From assembly GCA_963682175.1 (NCBI GenBank), contig OY821774.1, positions 43,166,201 to 43,230,200 on the forward strand: a stretch of 64,000 bases of DNA. The letters run 5' to 3'. The notes below the pieces were generated by a model. That model was not told the origin of the DNA, made no database searches, and was given only the letters and a program-made list of their open reading frames with translations. The translations under genes and the position numbers were made by a program. The DNA is from Triglochin maritima (lineage: Eukaryota > Streptophyta > Magnoliopsida > Alismatales > Juncaginaceae). How positions within the stretch are numbered: position 1 is the first letter of the stretch; every line of letters starts with the position of its first letter. Below, in pieces: positions 46,545 through 57,943 of this stretch.

Positions 46545-47310
46545 GAGCATAAACAACAGCGCTCGGGTTACCCCGGGCGCCCTGCTTTCTCTATCTGTCA
46601 TGTCAGCTTCTCTCTCTGTCACGTCAACTCACCACATCCACCAAAAAAAACCCCAAGCATGCCTGTAAGGCTGTAAATGGGCAGGTAAAACCCGACCCGC
46701 CTAAGACGGGTAGCGGTGTAAAAAAGTCCAACCCGCCACCCACCAACCAGAATACCCGACTAATAAACGGGGTGGGTAGTTGTTGTATTTTCTACCCGTC
46801 ACATTTACCTGATTACCCGCATAAAAATTTAATAAATTAAATAATAAATATTATATATATACACTTATATACCATATAAGTATCATTATTCTTTAATCCC
46901 TAATTTATTAATAGTGTTATAAAGTTGAAGTTATTTTTAATTTTATGGTGTTCATCACAAGAGTCGTGTTTTTAAGGTACTAACGTGTCATGTTTTTAAT
47001 ATATGGTTTTATGCAGAAAAAGAAAAAAAAACATATAAAAATTCATTTATCCATCTACCTGCCCCGTATAACCTGTTTAGCCACCCGCCCCGCCTCCGTA
47101 ACCCGTTTACCCGATCTTAGGTGGGTCGGGTAGCGGTTAAAAAAAATCACCTGACCCGACCCGCCAACCTGTCTACTACCTTAGACGGGTCATGTAGCAG
47201 TGGGTTCAAAACCCGCCCCGACCCGACCCGTTTACAGCCCTACATGCTCAGGCTACCCCCAAACACCCTACATTCTCTTTCCTCCACATCATTTCATATT
47301 TTTTTAATTA
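46545..47310. mobile_element. PIF/Harbinger-like terminal remnant, interrupted by a MITE
   Basis: TGTCATGTCAGCTTCTCTCT and GTCACGTCA before the MITE, and TTCCTCCACATCATTTCA after it, match in the same order the inner right end of the Harbinger element at 57780-57900 (read in reverse). The outer edge near 46546 reads TTAGAGCATAAACAAC. It is a short relative split by the hAT MITE. Confidence 0.5.
46666..47242. mobile_element. hAT-like MITE inside the Harbinger remnant
   Basis: The ends TAAGGCTGTAAATGGGC and, in reverse, TAGGGCTGTAAACGGGT are inverted repeats. The interior is CCCGACCCG/CGGGT-rich. The flanking octamers CATGCCTG and CATGCTCA match at 5 of 8, so the duplication has decayed or is not exact. 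Confidence 0.78.
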
Positions 47311-47716
47311 TTAATTCTTCCAAAACATTCAACAAATTACATTTTATAGGTAGTTCGTATTGTATTTTTATTTCATAGTTTATTTGTATTTCGTAACGCA
47401 ATATATTATTTTCTATGGTTGGTTGGGGTTTTCTGGCGGGAGGTTTGGAGTTTTGAAAGTTAGTTGGGATTGAATAGTGTTAGGAGAGTCGTTGGAAATA
47501 AAGGAACGGTGCGATTGATTCGAAAGAAGTGAATGAGAATGTGGGTCTTTGAAACTACATGGATTTTGTAAGCGTGGAATTCCTTCCGCTTTCATGTACA
47601 CGATCGTTAAGTTGTTAAACTGGTTGCCAAATCTTTGTTAGTTTCTGACTTCTGTAAGAGAATATGGCCGTCTTTGACAAATCTTTCGAGTAAATTACAA
47701 CACGTGATTATTGATA

Positions 47717-47863
47717 TATATATATATATATAAGGTTAAGCTCTAATAAGTATCTCATCATTCACTAGCATACCTTTTTTTTCTTAATATACCTTACATT
47801 TTGAAATGAGTGGTGGATATTGTGGGAACTTAATTTATCAAAATTAAGCCATGATGGAGAAAT

Positions 47864-47910
<47 letters not shown>
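47717..47910. mobile_element. TA-repeat-flanked MITE, copy B
   Basis: A core of about 130 bp (47734-47864) lies between a TATATATATATATA run on the left and a run of about 45 bp on the right (47865-47910). The core starts AGGTTAAGCTCTAATAAG and contains ACCTTACATTTTGAAATG and GAGTGGTGGATATTGT. It resembles copy C in reverse. Confidence 0.7.
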
Positions 47911-47911
<1 letters not shown>

Positions 47912-48775
47912 GCATGTTGTTAAATGCAATACATCTTAGTTGTGAAACTCTTTTCAGTTCTTTTCAGCGAATTAAATTATCGTTCACCAAGTTCGGAGTA
48001 GAACTTGAACAAGTCCAAATTGAAAAACTAGACCTTGTTTTAGTTGACAACCCTACATATGGGTTTGTAGTGAAACACCCTAAAATCAGAAGTCATACGA
48101 CTCTACCTCTAGGACCCTAAATTTTGGTTTTCGAAGATGCAAAATTTCCCACAAACCATCCATATAAAGAATGGCATTAACCAAACATTAGGACAAACTC
48201 AAGGAAAGAACGAATGGTCCGCAAAACAATCTCTGTTAATCACGCTAACGATTTGTATGAGTTAACTTTGAACAGAAGGGGAGACAAATCAGCCTAATTA
48301 GCACGTTCTACTTTAATTCCATATAGAGCCTGATCACTTCGGTTACCATTTATCAAACTTGGAAGTAAGCTGCACGTTCAAAGTTATGATCATTCGACAG
48401 AATGAAATTTGATGAATACAACATTACAACCACAAGAAAAGAATAAACCAGATACAGAACATTCTATCCAACTAACCTAACTTATCATCGAGTACTCCAA
48501 AACATATTGTTTATTGGATATCCAAAGTAAGGGTGAGAAAAATGAGAGAAAAGCACCGAGCGTTCAAAAGAATATATTAAATTTGAAGTTTGAACATTTA
48601 AAACTTACTAAAACAGAAACAATAACTTATCCTCTAACAAAAAAAAGTCAGAAGTTTCCCCCATGACTAGATAACAGGAGAAATCGGACTTTACCAAAGA
48701 TATAGATTTCAGAAAATGTAAACAAAATATTAGGATTTGTTTCCGGATACAACAAAACTGGAACAAGAGAGAACT
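47911..48775. other. Spacer and nucleolin 3' region
   Basis: No gene is seen. The last few hundred bases before 48776 are probably the 3' untranslated region of the nucleolin gene, which is on the minus strand. Confidence 0.45.
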
Positions 48776-51700
48776 TCAGTCATCCCAGAAAGACCTCCTA
48801 CCTACACAGAAATTCCAAAGGTAGTATTAGATCACATTCAATATATAATTATGTAAGCTGTAAAAGTAAGAAAAGCTACCACGCCCCCTGTTGCCTCCTC
48901 TGCCACCACCACCAAACCGACCACGCCCACCACCCCTTCCACCACCACCACCACCAAACCGACCACGACCACCACTCCTTCCACCACCACTTCTACCGCT
49001 GTTGTCACCCTTTGGCTTAGCTTCATCTACTGTCAACAGGTAATCACCTATAGAGGAACCATTGAGCTCCATTGCTTTGGCCATTGCATTACCATCAGTG
49101 AAGTCCACATATGCAATCCTGCATTGGAGATGGTCAGATAAAGCAGAAAATGAAATTAACATAGGAATCAGATATACATAGACCAAGGGCAGACCCTTTA
49201 GAGGCACCGGTTTCAGGATCCATTGGGATGGAGAGTCTGGAGATCTCTCCACAAGACCCAAAGTGCTTTTCCAGGGAACTCTTGATCTGAATACAAAGTA
49301 AAATAAAACACAATTGCTGAGGAAAGGGTACAAGTTGTGTTGGCCAGCTGCAGGGAAAAGGGGCATACCTGATCCTCGTCTTGAAATTTGTCAAATCCTT
49401 TAATAAATATTGTCCGCTTCTGGAAAGAACCTCTTTCCTTTCTGCACGAGAGACGACACCCATCAGAAACAGAAGTCATACTGAACATAAATAAATGGAT
49501 GCCTATATGTTGTATTGCAGACACCTCTTCAACTAACTACCCATGTCTAAAAACACAAGCCTAACAAAATTTAGTATGCTATCTAAGTATACGTTGCATG
49601 TATGATCATTTAACTGGAGAACCAGTTATGATTAAATTGATAGATCATAGATGAGCCCACTAAATGACCTTGTTCAAGATCTCAAAACCAACATAAAATA
49701 CAATAGGAAAAAATAACATGTATAACAAGATATATATAGAACATACCCGCTATGAGGAGTGGAGCCATCCCTCTGCTGAGCCAAATCAATCCTCAATTCA
49801 CGGCCCAAAAGTTCTTTTCCATTTAGCTCAAGGGCCTACAAAAAGTTACCAACAAATCAAAGAACACAAAGTGAATCAATGAAAGCTACTTAACTGCCAC
49901 CAATTCATTATTGGAAAGAATTACAGAAAGTTAATCATAATTGAATGTTTCTATGAATACTCATACTGTGAATACATACAACAAATATGATCAGTCTAAA
50001 TACTGAATACTCATATCTTGAAAGTGTCTCATAACTGTTTACAATTGCAACCTTTTCTGCTAAGGAAATTACCTTCTGCGCACCTTCTGGGGTGGCAAAT
50101 TCAACATGGCCAAACCCCCTGAGTTTGCCATCAGGGTTAGTAGCAAGACGAACATCCACAACTTCACCTGCTTCTTTGAAGAATTCGGTTCTACAGAAAA
50201 TATGGCAATAAAAGCACATAAGGACTTAAACCATAACTGTACAACATTATGCCAACACACCAAAGCTTGAACTTACACAGCATCTTCATCCACACTCCAA
50301 CTAAGATTCCCAACAAAAACTGATTTTGATCCAGATTTTGTTTCATTTTTGGGAGTTTGATTTGCTTTTGCCGAAGGCGTATCTTTCATTTCTACATCTT
50401 TGGCCTGGAAAATCATATCTTAGTAATACTGTAAAAGCCAAGAAATTTTCTTCAGAAAAGTTCCGCAACACTTCATGCCTTACAACAAGGTATATGTCAC
50501 AGGACCACGTATAAATGTAAGGCCACCTAATTGCAAGTTCAATTATGCAACCTTAGTAGAATAGCATGAATAATAATCAAGCACTATTTATCTATATATA
50601 TACTTGGCCCCAAAACCAAAACTTGAGCATCCCAAATCATGATTCATGAGTCACCGAACATGACCATATTCTTTGAAATGGGGGACCCTCAAAAAATTGA
50701 AGCAGGTGGTCAGGTTCTTGTATTCTTGAAGTTGGAGCAAGTAGGAATGGCAATACGGGTTAACATTCGTTTTCGTGTTGAACCCATTTACAACCCGACC
50801 CGTTAATTATACGGGTTGAAAGGGGAAACCCAAACTCAACCCATCTAAAATTGTGTCAGCCTGACCCAACCCATCAAACCTGTTTATTAAATGAGTCGTG
50901 TTTGTTTACGGGTTATACTTACCTATATAGCCGTTATTTATGACAAAAATTCAACAATTACAATTTGATTTAGAGAAGATTACAAAACATATCATAAATG
51001 GATATGAATTTGGTTGTTTATTGCTAATCAAAATATTCTGACATAAATAAATGGAAAGTGTGGAGATTCTTGTTAATTTTGTAACCATATGTAAAATTAT
51101 AAATACAAATATATCTATATATCATTTAGACATATATAAACGGGATGGACAATGGTTACAAGTGCTAAAACCCAAACGCAACCCATTTAATCACTGAGTA
51201 AATTGTGTCAACCCGATCATGACCCAAACCCATTTGTCAACTCAAACTTACATTTTTCGTGTCGGGTTCGTGTCTGTTATCGTGTCACGGCCCAAATTGC
51301 CACATTTAGAAGTATGATTTTTGTTCTACATTCAAATTTAAACAAGGAAAACAGTATCAGAAGAAAATTTAATAGGAATGTAATACCTTCTTAGTTGGCT
51401 TCGAAGGCTTTTCATCCTCACTCTCGTCAGAAGATTCTGCTGAGCCTCCTTCTGAAGAATCACCTTCTGCTGAAGGCTTGGCTTGCTAATGGAGATAAAA
51501 TAGGGGGAAATGCTTGTCAGATAGTTAGTAGAAAGTCCTCCCAATTTACTGCATTAGAGATGTTTCAACTCAACTAGTGGGGGGTTAGAATTAAACTCAA
51601 ATCATAAAATCAAAGTGCAATAGGCAAAGAATGAAACAACAATTCTGAGTAGAATATGTTAGTGAATAAAATGCTACCTCCTCATCAGAGTCCTCTGAAT

Positions 51701-53017
51701 CATCATCATCGGAGGCATCCGACTCTTCCTTTGCTGCTTTTGTTGCAACCTTTGTTGGTGCTGCAACTTTTTTAGCAGGTTCCTGGAAGTTATTCAATGC
51801 ATTATTTTATATATTTCAGAACTCTTCACATGTTTCCATCAAAACGTGGTTGACAAAATTCACCACCAAAATTATACAGAACCCAAAAGATGTAAAGTAG
51901 GTCGATGTCCATACTACACACTACCTCATCTTCGTCATCTGATTCACCTTCATCGGAAGCTTCAGCATCATCTTCGTCCATTTTTGTATCCTTCAGAACC
52001 GCAGCTCCATTAGTGGTAGCAGGGACCTGTTGTTTGTAAGCAGAAACAGGCTTGTCAGATTTGTGGTGTGAAAAGAAAGTTTGAATCATAGCAAAACAAA
52101 TATTGTGCATGCTACACTACCTCTTCTTCGTCTGATTCACTTCCCTCAGAATCTTCAGAATCACTTCCATCCATTTCTGTATCCTTAGGAGCTGCAGTTC
52201 CATTAGTGGTAGCAGACAACTGTTTGGTAGGAACAGAGTTTGCAGGTTCCTGTAATTTAAACAAAAAAAAATAGATATTAACATAAGAAGAAAAAAGACC
52301 TTAGAGCTCGCATAATGAAATTAAAATTGCAGCTCACTTCATCAGACTCCTCAGATTCAGACTCCTCTTCAGATGAGCTAGGTTTCGCCTTCTTTTTAGG
52401 AGCTGCAGAAGATTTCTTGGCAGCAACAACAGGCTTGGTCGCAGGCTCCTGCAATAACAGAAGAAAAAAATCATCAGTTTAACAGCACAAAGAAAACAAT
52501 TTAATCTATTAACGCATTTACAGGACTTGAGAGCAATCATGAGTTTTACTAAACTGTGAATTGTACCTCATCGGCTGAGGACACTTCCTCCAATTCTTCT
52601 TCAGAAGAGCTCGGCTCTGGATTCTTCTTAGGCGGAGGTGCAGCTGCCTTCTTGGGTTTCTTAGCATTGGATTGAATAGCCTTCTGCACTTCATTATTCT
52701 GCTTCTTGGCCACAGGCTTCTCTATAGCCTTCCCAGCGTCCCTCTTACCTGAAAAGACAATAACAACACACGCCTAAGAAAACATTCACACACAGCATTA
52801 CAGCAACAAACTAAAACTAAATATAAGAGCAATTCCTAGAATACAAAAACTAAGAAAGTTCGCACCTTTTTTCCCCGACTGTAACACAGGGGCAGCGGCA
52901 ACCTGAAAGCAAACACGGTAACATAAATAACTCACGTCGCCAGTATAAACACATCTCCAAACGTATGATTATAAAATGACATACCTCAACATTAGCCTTC
53001 TTGCTCTTGTTCCCCAT
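48776..53017 (-). CDS. Nucleolin (acidic domain, two RRMs, GAR tail)
   Basis: A nucleolar RNA-binding protein for rDNA chromatin and pre-rRNA processing. Fifteen exons, read downward: 53017-52985, 52902-52866, 52748-52567, 52448-52338, 52249-52121, 52026-51925, 51782-51678, 51485-51387, 50404-50277, 50190-50073, 49835-49747, 49441-49369, 49286-49195, 49118-48880, 48801-48776. They total 1563 nt, 520 residues, all in frame. Residues 1-265 alternate Lys-rich and Ser/Glu/Asp runs, with roughly one acidic block per exon. RRM1 (about 293-375) has FVGNLS and GFGHVEF. RRM2 (about 388-460) has IFIKGF and KGIAYVDF. A Gly/Arg-rich tail ends in RRSFWDD. Domain order and two RRMs match plant nucleolins. 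Exons 5 and 6 look duplicated. Confidence 0.95.
50742..51308. mobile_element. hAT-like MITE in intron 8 of nucleolin
   Basis: The ends TAGGAATGGCAAT and, in reverse, TAAATGTGGCAAT are inverted. The interior has repeated ACCCGACCCG/CGGGTT blocks, as in the MITEs at 37683 and 46666. The flanking octamers GGAGCAAG and GAAGTATG agree at 5 of 8 positions, so the insertion is old. It sits between exon 8 (51387) and exon 9 (50404). Confidence 0.75.
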
Positions 53018-53600
53018 TTCAAGTGGTTAAACGAACTAAAATAAAACCCTACAAACCCAAAACACAACCACTCAATCAGAACTGCCAAGCAAATTCCAAC
53101 ACATAACACAATAACCAAAATCAGAAGGAAAAAATGGAAAACATAAATTCAAATTCCAGCACACAGAAGAAGAGCTACAGCTTTCGATCACAAAAACATC
53201 AAAACCAGCAGCCAAAAACACACGCACGTTAAAAAAATAAACACCAAAAAAATAAAATTTCCATCCGAATAACAAAGCAAAATCCAATACAAAGCACGAA
53301 AGCCACAACTTTTGCACCAAACAAACATCAAAACCAGCAGATGAAACGCATGCACGGCCAAAACGCAAAACGAAGCCCAAAAAAAAACAAAATTTTATCT
53401 AACACCGCAACCTGGTTAGGGAAAACACCATAGAGAACCAGACTAGAAGATCTAACAACTGCAGAAGGAAGAATAGGGAACCTTGGAAAGGAAGGAATAG
53501 AGGGAGGGAGGAGAGCGGCGACGAAAACCCTAGATTTTTTAGGGTTTAAGGGAGTTCGAGAGAGACGCGGGCGCGGAGTCTACTCTTTATAAGGGGTTTT
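53018..53600 (-). promoter_or_regulatory. Nucleolin leader and promoter with teloboxes
   Basis: On the minus strand, TATAAA lies at 53591-53586. Telobox-type AAACCCTA motifs lie around 53525-53547, about 40-60 bp downstream. Teloboxes mark many plant genes for ribosome production. TTTTATTTTAG ends at 53036, 18 bases before the ATG, and looks like the acceptor of a leader intron, which would make most of 53036-53480 an untranslated intron; its donor is not certain. Confidence 0.55.
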
Positions 53601-53878
53601 AGGGCATACGTGATGAATCGGTTCGGACCGCTGGATCCGATGTGGGTCCCGCACCAGTTTTAGATATTTTTCTGGCGCGCGTGTGGACTCCCTCCCACGT
53701 GAGAACTTGTAAAGAATTTCCGTACTTTAGATTGGGTCTTTTGCAGGAAAATATATGTTTTCGTCGTTAAATTCTTTTTTTATATAAAATAGTGCTTGTG
53801 TTAATCAAAATAGGTACGGCTATGAAGTTATAAGCCCACCACATAAGTAAAAAAATCCACCCGACCTGATACATATTA

Positions 53879-54035
53879 GGGCCTCCTTAACGGAGGCCCT
53901 TTTCGGGTCGGGGCGAAATTCGCCCCGACCTGGCTCCCATTAATGGGGAGCGGACCCGGGTCGGGTCGCGACCTGGGTTTGCGACCCGACCTGGGTCCCA
54001 ACCCAGGTCCGGCCACGTGGCCAGACCTGGTTGGT
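53879..54035. repeat. Serial palindromes at the left Harbinger end
   Basis: In order: GGGCCTCC/GGAGGCCC, TCGGGGCGAA/TTCGCCCCGA, GCTCCCATTAATGGGGAGC, ACCCGGGTCGGGT with its partner, ACCTGGGT/ACCCAGGT and GGCCACGTGGCC. Adjacent short hairpins fill the first 155 bases. The rest of the left arm (54036-54540) is AT-rich and non-coding. Confidence 0.85.
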
Positions 54036-54544
54036 CGAATTTTTTTTTATTTTTTTTATTTATATTAGTTAAATAATATGTTAATAAATATATATAATTA
54101 AAATAAATAGTAAATAAATATAATAATTAATAAAATAAATCAATTGAATTAACTATAATAATACAAAATCAATATTGAATTTAATATCAAATTTAAAAGC
54201 TGGACAGCCGCTCGCTGACCAGGCAGCGAGATCCCCGCCAGCTCACCGACGAGCTGGGCAGCCGTTCGTACGAGTTCAATATGTTTCAATCCAACTTTTA
54301 AAAAAAATTACATTTTCTTGTGTTTTTGTTAAATAAATCAATTAAAGTGTATCACTTATTAATATTTGTTAATAATATAGTAAACAAAAAAATTGAAACT
54401 CAAATAAATTAAATTAACTTCAAAACAAATTAACAACCAAACACATAACATAGATTTCTACTACAAAAAGGAAATAACATGAAATTTGACTTAAACTAAA
54501 CTTGACCGAAATCGATTAGCAACTAAATACATAACTAAACTAAT

Positions 54545-55732
54545 TTAAAGATGTCCATTTTTCTCAGCCCAATCCAGCAACTTTCCAAGTGTCTTTTCCT
54601 CCACTTCTGTGCGGTTCGATTTACCAAATAATGTGTTCATTAATGCTATCTTCTCAGTGGCCAGCTTCAACATTGCTTTTCGCTCCGATTTTTCACCTCT
54701 AACTTGCGAACAATATTCAAGTTTTGAACACAAGTCTACAACCCGATCGTCCAGTTGATTTGCTGCTCGAGCTTTTCCCTTCTTCTTTGCCTTTTTAACC
54801 CCTTCCGGACGCTGAAAGGATTGTTCTGGAGTTTCATCTGGTGTTCTTTCGTTCGGTGGAGACGACCGGGTCGAAGAGCCTTCCGTGCTTTTCCTCTTAC
54901 TCCCGCTTCCTGATGTTGGAGTAGTTTCTACTTCCTCTAGTTCAATTATGGGTGGGCGTGCACGTGTTGCACTTCCCGAACCAGGTTTAACGAACGACTC
55001 CCACTTTGGGTACTTACGTAACATTTCCCATACATGAAGAAATGAGAACTTAGAACCAACAGTGGATTCGTAAATAGCATGCGCTTCACGAATTACATCG
55101 TCGTGATTGTATCCGCTCCTTTGACGTCGTACAGCTTCATCATAGCAACCGCTCCATTTCATTACAAGAGGCGTAAACCTCCTCCAACGACCTTTTAAGG
55201 AGTCCGACAGGCGTGGGGCTATGTTCTTGTTCGAGCAGGCAGCATGCTCGTACACACGTGCCACTCTACCTCATAAAGCTCCGGCTTTCTGTGAGGTCCC
55301 GACAATGGCATCCATACTAACCTGCATGTAAGCCGAAATCAACGCTTCATCCTCCAACGTTGACCACGCCTTCACTTTATTTGGTTGCGGTGATTGTGTT
55401 GGTTGGGAGGAGGGATGGTCGTCGCTCTGATTCTGATCATTCACATCGGCATCATTCGGATCATGTCCACTAATTAGGTTGGCATACATGACATAAGGTG
55501 GTAATGGGTTGTGATATTGTTGTGGTGGTAATGGGTTGTGATATTGTTGTGGTGGTAATGGGTTGTGATATTGTTGTGGTGGTAATGGATTGTGATATTG
55601 TTGTGGTTGAAAAAATTGTGGTGGTGGATTTTGTGGTAAGCTTGGATAGTTGTAAGGATCGAACTGGTAAAATTGTGGTTGGGAAATACCCCGTGCAGGA
55701 CGTGAGTCACGATTATGGTCAGGAGAAGACAT
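54545..55732 (-). pseudogene. Harbinger Myb/SANT-like protein, one nonsense codon
   Basis: A frame of 395 residues from ATG 55732, interrupted only by TGA at 55273-55271. Context (KAGAL*GRVARVYEH) suggests an original TGG. The N-terminus is Pro/Gln/Asn-rich with four QQYHNPLPP repeats (55497-55610). A trihelix/SANT-type domain follows (AWSTLEDEALISAYM, SLKGRWRRFTPLVMKW, FLHVWEMLRKYPKW). Then come a Ser/Thr-rich linker, a Lys-rich stretch (KKAKKKGKARA) that could be a nuclear signal, and a helical C-terminus. In this superfamily such a protein works with the transposase in DNA binding or nuclear import. Confidence 0.87.
55497..55612 (-). repeat. Coding tandem repeat, 27-bp unit x 4
   Basis: Four near-identical 27-bp units encode QQYHNPLPP. 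They lie in the N-terminal part of the SANT-like protein. Confidence 0.9.
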
Positions 55733-55799
55733 GTTTGTTTAACATGCGAGACTAGCTTTGGATGAGTTGTAGGAAATGAAGTTTGAAGTGTTAGCTTAT

Positions 55800-56200
55800 A
55801 TAACAATGAAGGGTGAAGATTTGTCGACAACGCATGACAACCAATAGTGAAGATTCGTCCGACAATGCGTGACAACCAACAGTGGAGATTCGTCGACAAT
55901 GCATGACAACCAACAGTGAAGATTCGTCCGACAACGCGTCACAACCAACAGTGGAGATTCGTCCAACAACGCATGACAACAAAAAGTAAAGATTCGTCGA
56001 CAACGAGTGACAACCAACAGTGGAGATTCGTCGACAATGAGTGACAACAAATAGTGAAGACAACGCGTGACAACCAACAGTGGAGATTCGTCGACAATGA
56101 GTGACAACAAATAGTGAAGACAACGCGTGACAACTAACAGACAACACATGACAATCAACTTTGAAAGTTCGTTTAACAACGCGTGATGATGAACAGTCGT
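55800..56200. repeat. Minisatellite in the divergent spacer of the Harbinger element
   Basis: Units of about 36 bp (AACCAACAGTGGAGATTCGTC plus GACAACGCATGAC), repeated roughly ten times in two or three variants. They fill most of the 530 bp between the two divergent start codons and so lie in the shared promoter region. Confidence 0.85.
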
Positions 56201-56262
56201 CCGACAAAACATTATAAATAGAAGGTCATTTGCAAGTCTTCCTCAAACCTCAAGTCTCAACT

Positions 56263-57591
56263 ATGTCGAGTGACAAATCTTCTAACTCTAATTCCTCGTC
56301 TTCATCATCTGATGACCTAGATGAGGCCATAGACCAGGCAACTGAAATGGTTGCCGAGTACCTCTCCTCTTACCTCGAAGCACAACGACCACGTAACAGG
56401 AGGCGACGAACTTCTAACCCAGATAGAGATCGCACTGTTGGTTATAATCGTCTAATTGCAGATTACTTTAATGACAATCCTGTGTATTGTGATCGTGTTT
56501 TCAGAAGGAGATTTCGAATGCGGAAGCATGTCTTCCTTCGAATTGTAAACACGCTTGAGGCTACCGATGTGTTCTTCCAGCAACGACCGGACGCTGTGGG
56601 TCGACTTGGCATATCAGGTATCCAAAAATGTACTGCAGCGCTCCGGATGTTAGCATATGGTGTAGCGGCAGACGAGGTGGACGAGTACTTACGTCTAAGC
56701 GAAACAACAGCAAGACAATCTCTCCAAAATTTCTGTCAAGGTATCATTACCAATTTCGGTGATGAATATCTACGAACCCCTACCGCAGCGGACCTAGCAA
56801 GACTGCTCCAGGTTGGTGAGCTACGAGGGTTTCCAGGCATGATGGGGAGCATCGATTGTATGCACTGGGAGTGGAAGAATTGTCCAGCTGCTTGGAAGGG
56901 ACAATATCAAGGTCGAAGCGGAAAACCGACACTTGTTCTGGAAGCTGTTGCATCTTACGACCTTTGGATTTGGCATTCATTTTTTGGGATCCCAGGATCG
57001 TGTAACGATCTCAATGTCCTCCAACGCTCTCCAGTTTTCGATCACATTCTGGAGGGTCGCGCACCACCTGTGAGATACGAAGTGAATGATAACTCGTATG
57101 ATATGGGTTATTATCTTACAGATGGTATTTATCCAAAATGGGCAGCATTTATGCAATCAATCATCCTTCCTCAAACACCTAAAGATAAATTATTTGCCTA
57201 ATTTCAAGAGGCAACAAGGAAAGATGTGGAACGTGCATTTGGAGTGCTTCAGGCAAGATTCGTCATCGTGAAAAGACCGTCGTTAGCATGGACTCCAGAC
57301 ATTCTCGGTAAAATTATGACTGCATGCATAATCATGCACAACATGATCGTGGAGGACGAACGGGACTCTTATGAACAGTTGGTGGATATAAACGAATTTA
57401 TACATGAGCGCCCTCAAGAAATCGGTGAAAGTTCAAACCCGTCGGGTCTCCGGTATTCCACTGAGCGTATCGTGGATATTAACAAATATCTGCGTAACAG
57501 AGATCGAGTTCGCAACGCTCAAAAACATATGGCATTGCGAGCCGATTTGATCGAGAATATATGGCGACGTTTTGGACGGAATGAGAATTAA
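56263..57591 (+). pseudogene. PIF/Harbinger DDE transposase, one nonsense codon
   Basis: A frame of 442 residues from ATG 56263 (MSSDKSSNSNSSSSSSDD), broken only by TAA at 57199-57201, where the context KLFA*FQEAT points to an original CAA. An upstream in-frame ATG at 56230 is possible. The N-terminus is Ser/Asp-rich and then Arg-rich. A helical part (RRRFRMRKHVFLRIV) precedes the DDE_4-type nuclease: GSIDCMHWEW (first Asp, about 56854), GSCNDLNVL (second Asp, about 57007) and VERAFGVLQ (Glu, about 57229). All three catalytic residues are present. The family cuts and pastes DNA at TTA/TAA sites. Only one base stops this reading frame, so decay is recent or the copy is maintained by relatives. 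Confidence 0.92.
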
Positions 57592-57940
57592 TTATGTTTG
57601 TAATATGTATTGTAATATTTTATCTTTGAATTATTATAATATGTAATTGTCGAATTTTAATAAAATCTAATTATTATGTGTTGTTCGTAATTATTGTAAG
57701 TTAATTAGATTAAGTTATTATAAAAATAATAAATTTAATAGTTTGTGAATTATTATGTTGATATAGAAAATGAGGTAAAAAGAAATGATGTGGAGGAGAG
57801 AGAGTGTTGAAAGTGGGGTTGGGGTTAAGAAGAGAAAAATGGGTTGGGTTGGGTTGTGGGTTGCATAGTGTTTTTCGCTGACGTGGCAGAGAGAAAAAGC
57901 TGACGTGTCAAGATATTTGGGGTTGGGGTTAAAGATGGCC
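57592..57940. other. Right arm of the Harbinger element
   Basis: 3' untranslated region and subterminal DNA with GGGTTGGGTTGGGTT and two GCTGACGTG blocks. Its inner part is related to the remnant at 46545-47310. Confidence 0.7.
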
Positions 57941-57943
57941 TTA

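Larger units (their letters stand above)
53876..57943. mobile_element. PIF/Harbinger element with both genes
   Basis: The element 53879-57940 is flanked by TTA (53876-53878 and 57941-57943), the superfamily's 3-bp target. The ends GGGCCTCCTTAAC and, in reverse, GGCCATCTTTAAC are similar inverted repeats. Two divergent genes are present: a Myb/SANT-like DNA-binding protein on the minus strand and a DDE transposase on the plus strand. Each is broken by a single nonsense codon. The left end carries a series of palindromes that the right end lacks. Confidence 0.9.

Noticed and set aside
48827..49524. Long minus-strand frames overlapping nucleolin exons
   Set aside because: They read through introns or in wrong frames. 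The spliced model joins 15 exons in frame with known domains.
55474..56212. Minus-strand frames with Leu/Ser/Cys/His repeats next to the Harbinger genes
   Set aside because: They read the spacer minisatellite and an alternative frame of the QQYHNPLPP repeat; the SANT-like frame explains the DNA better.
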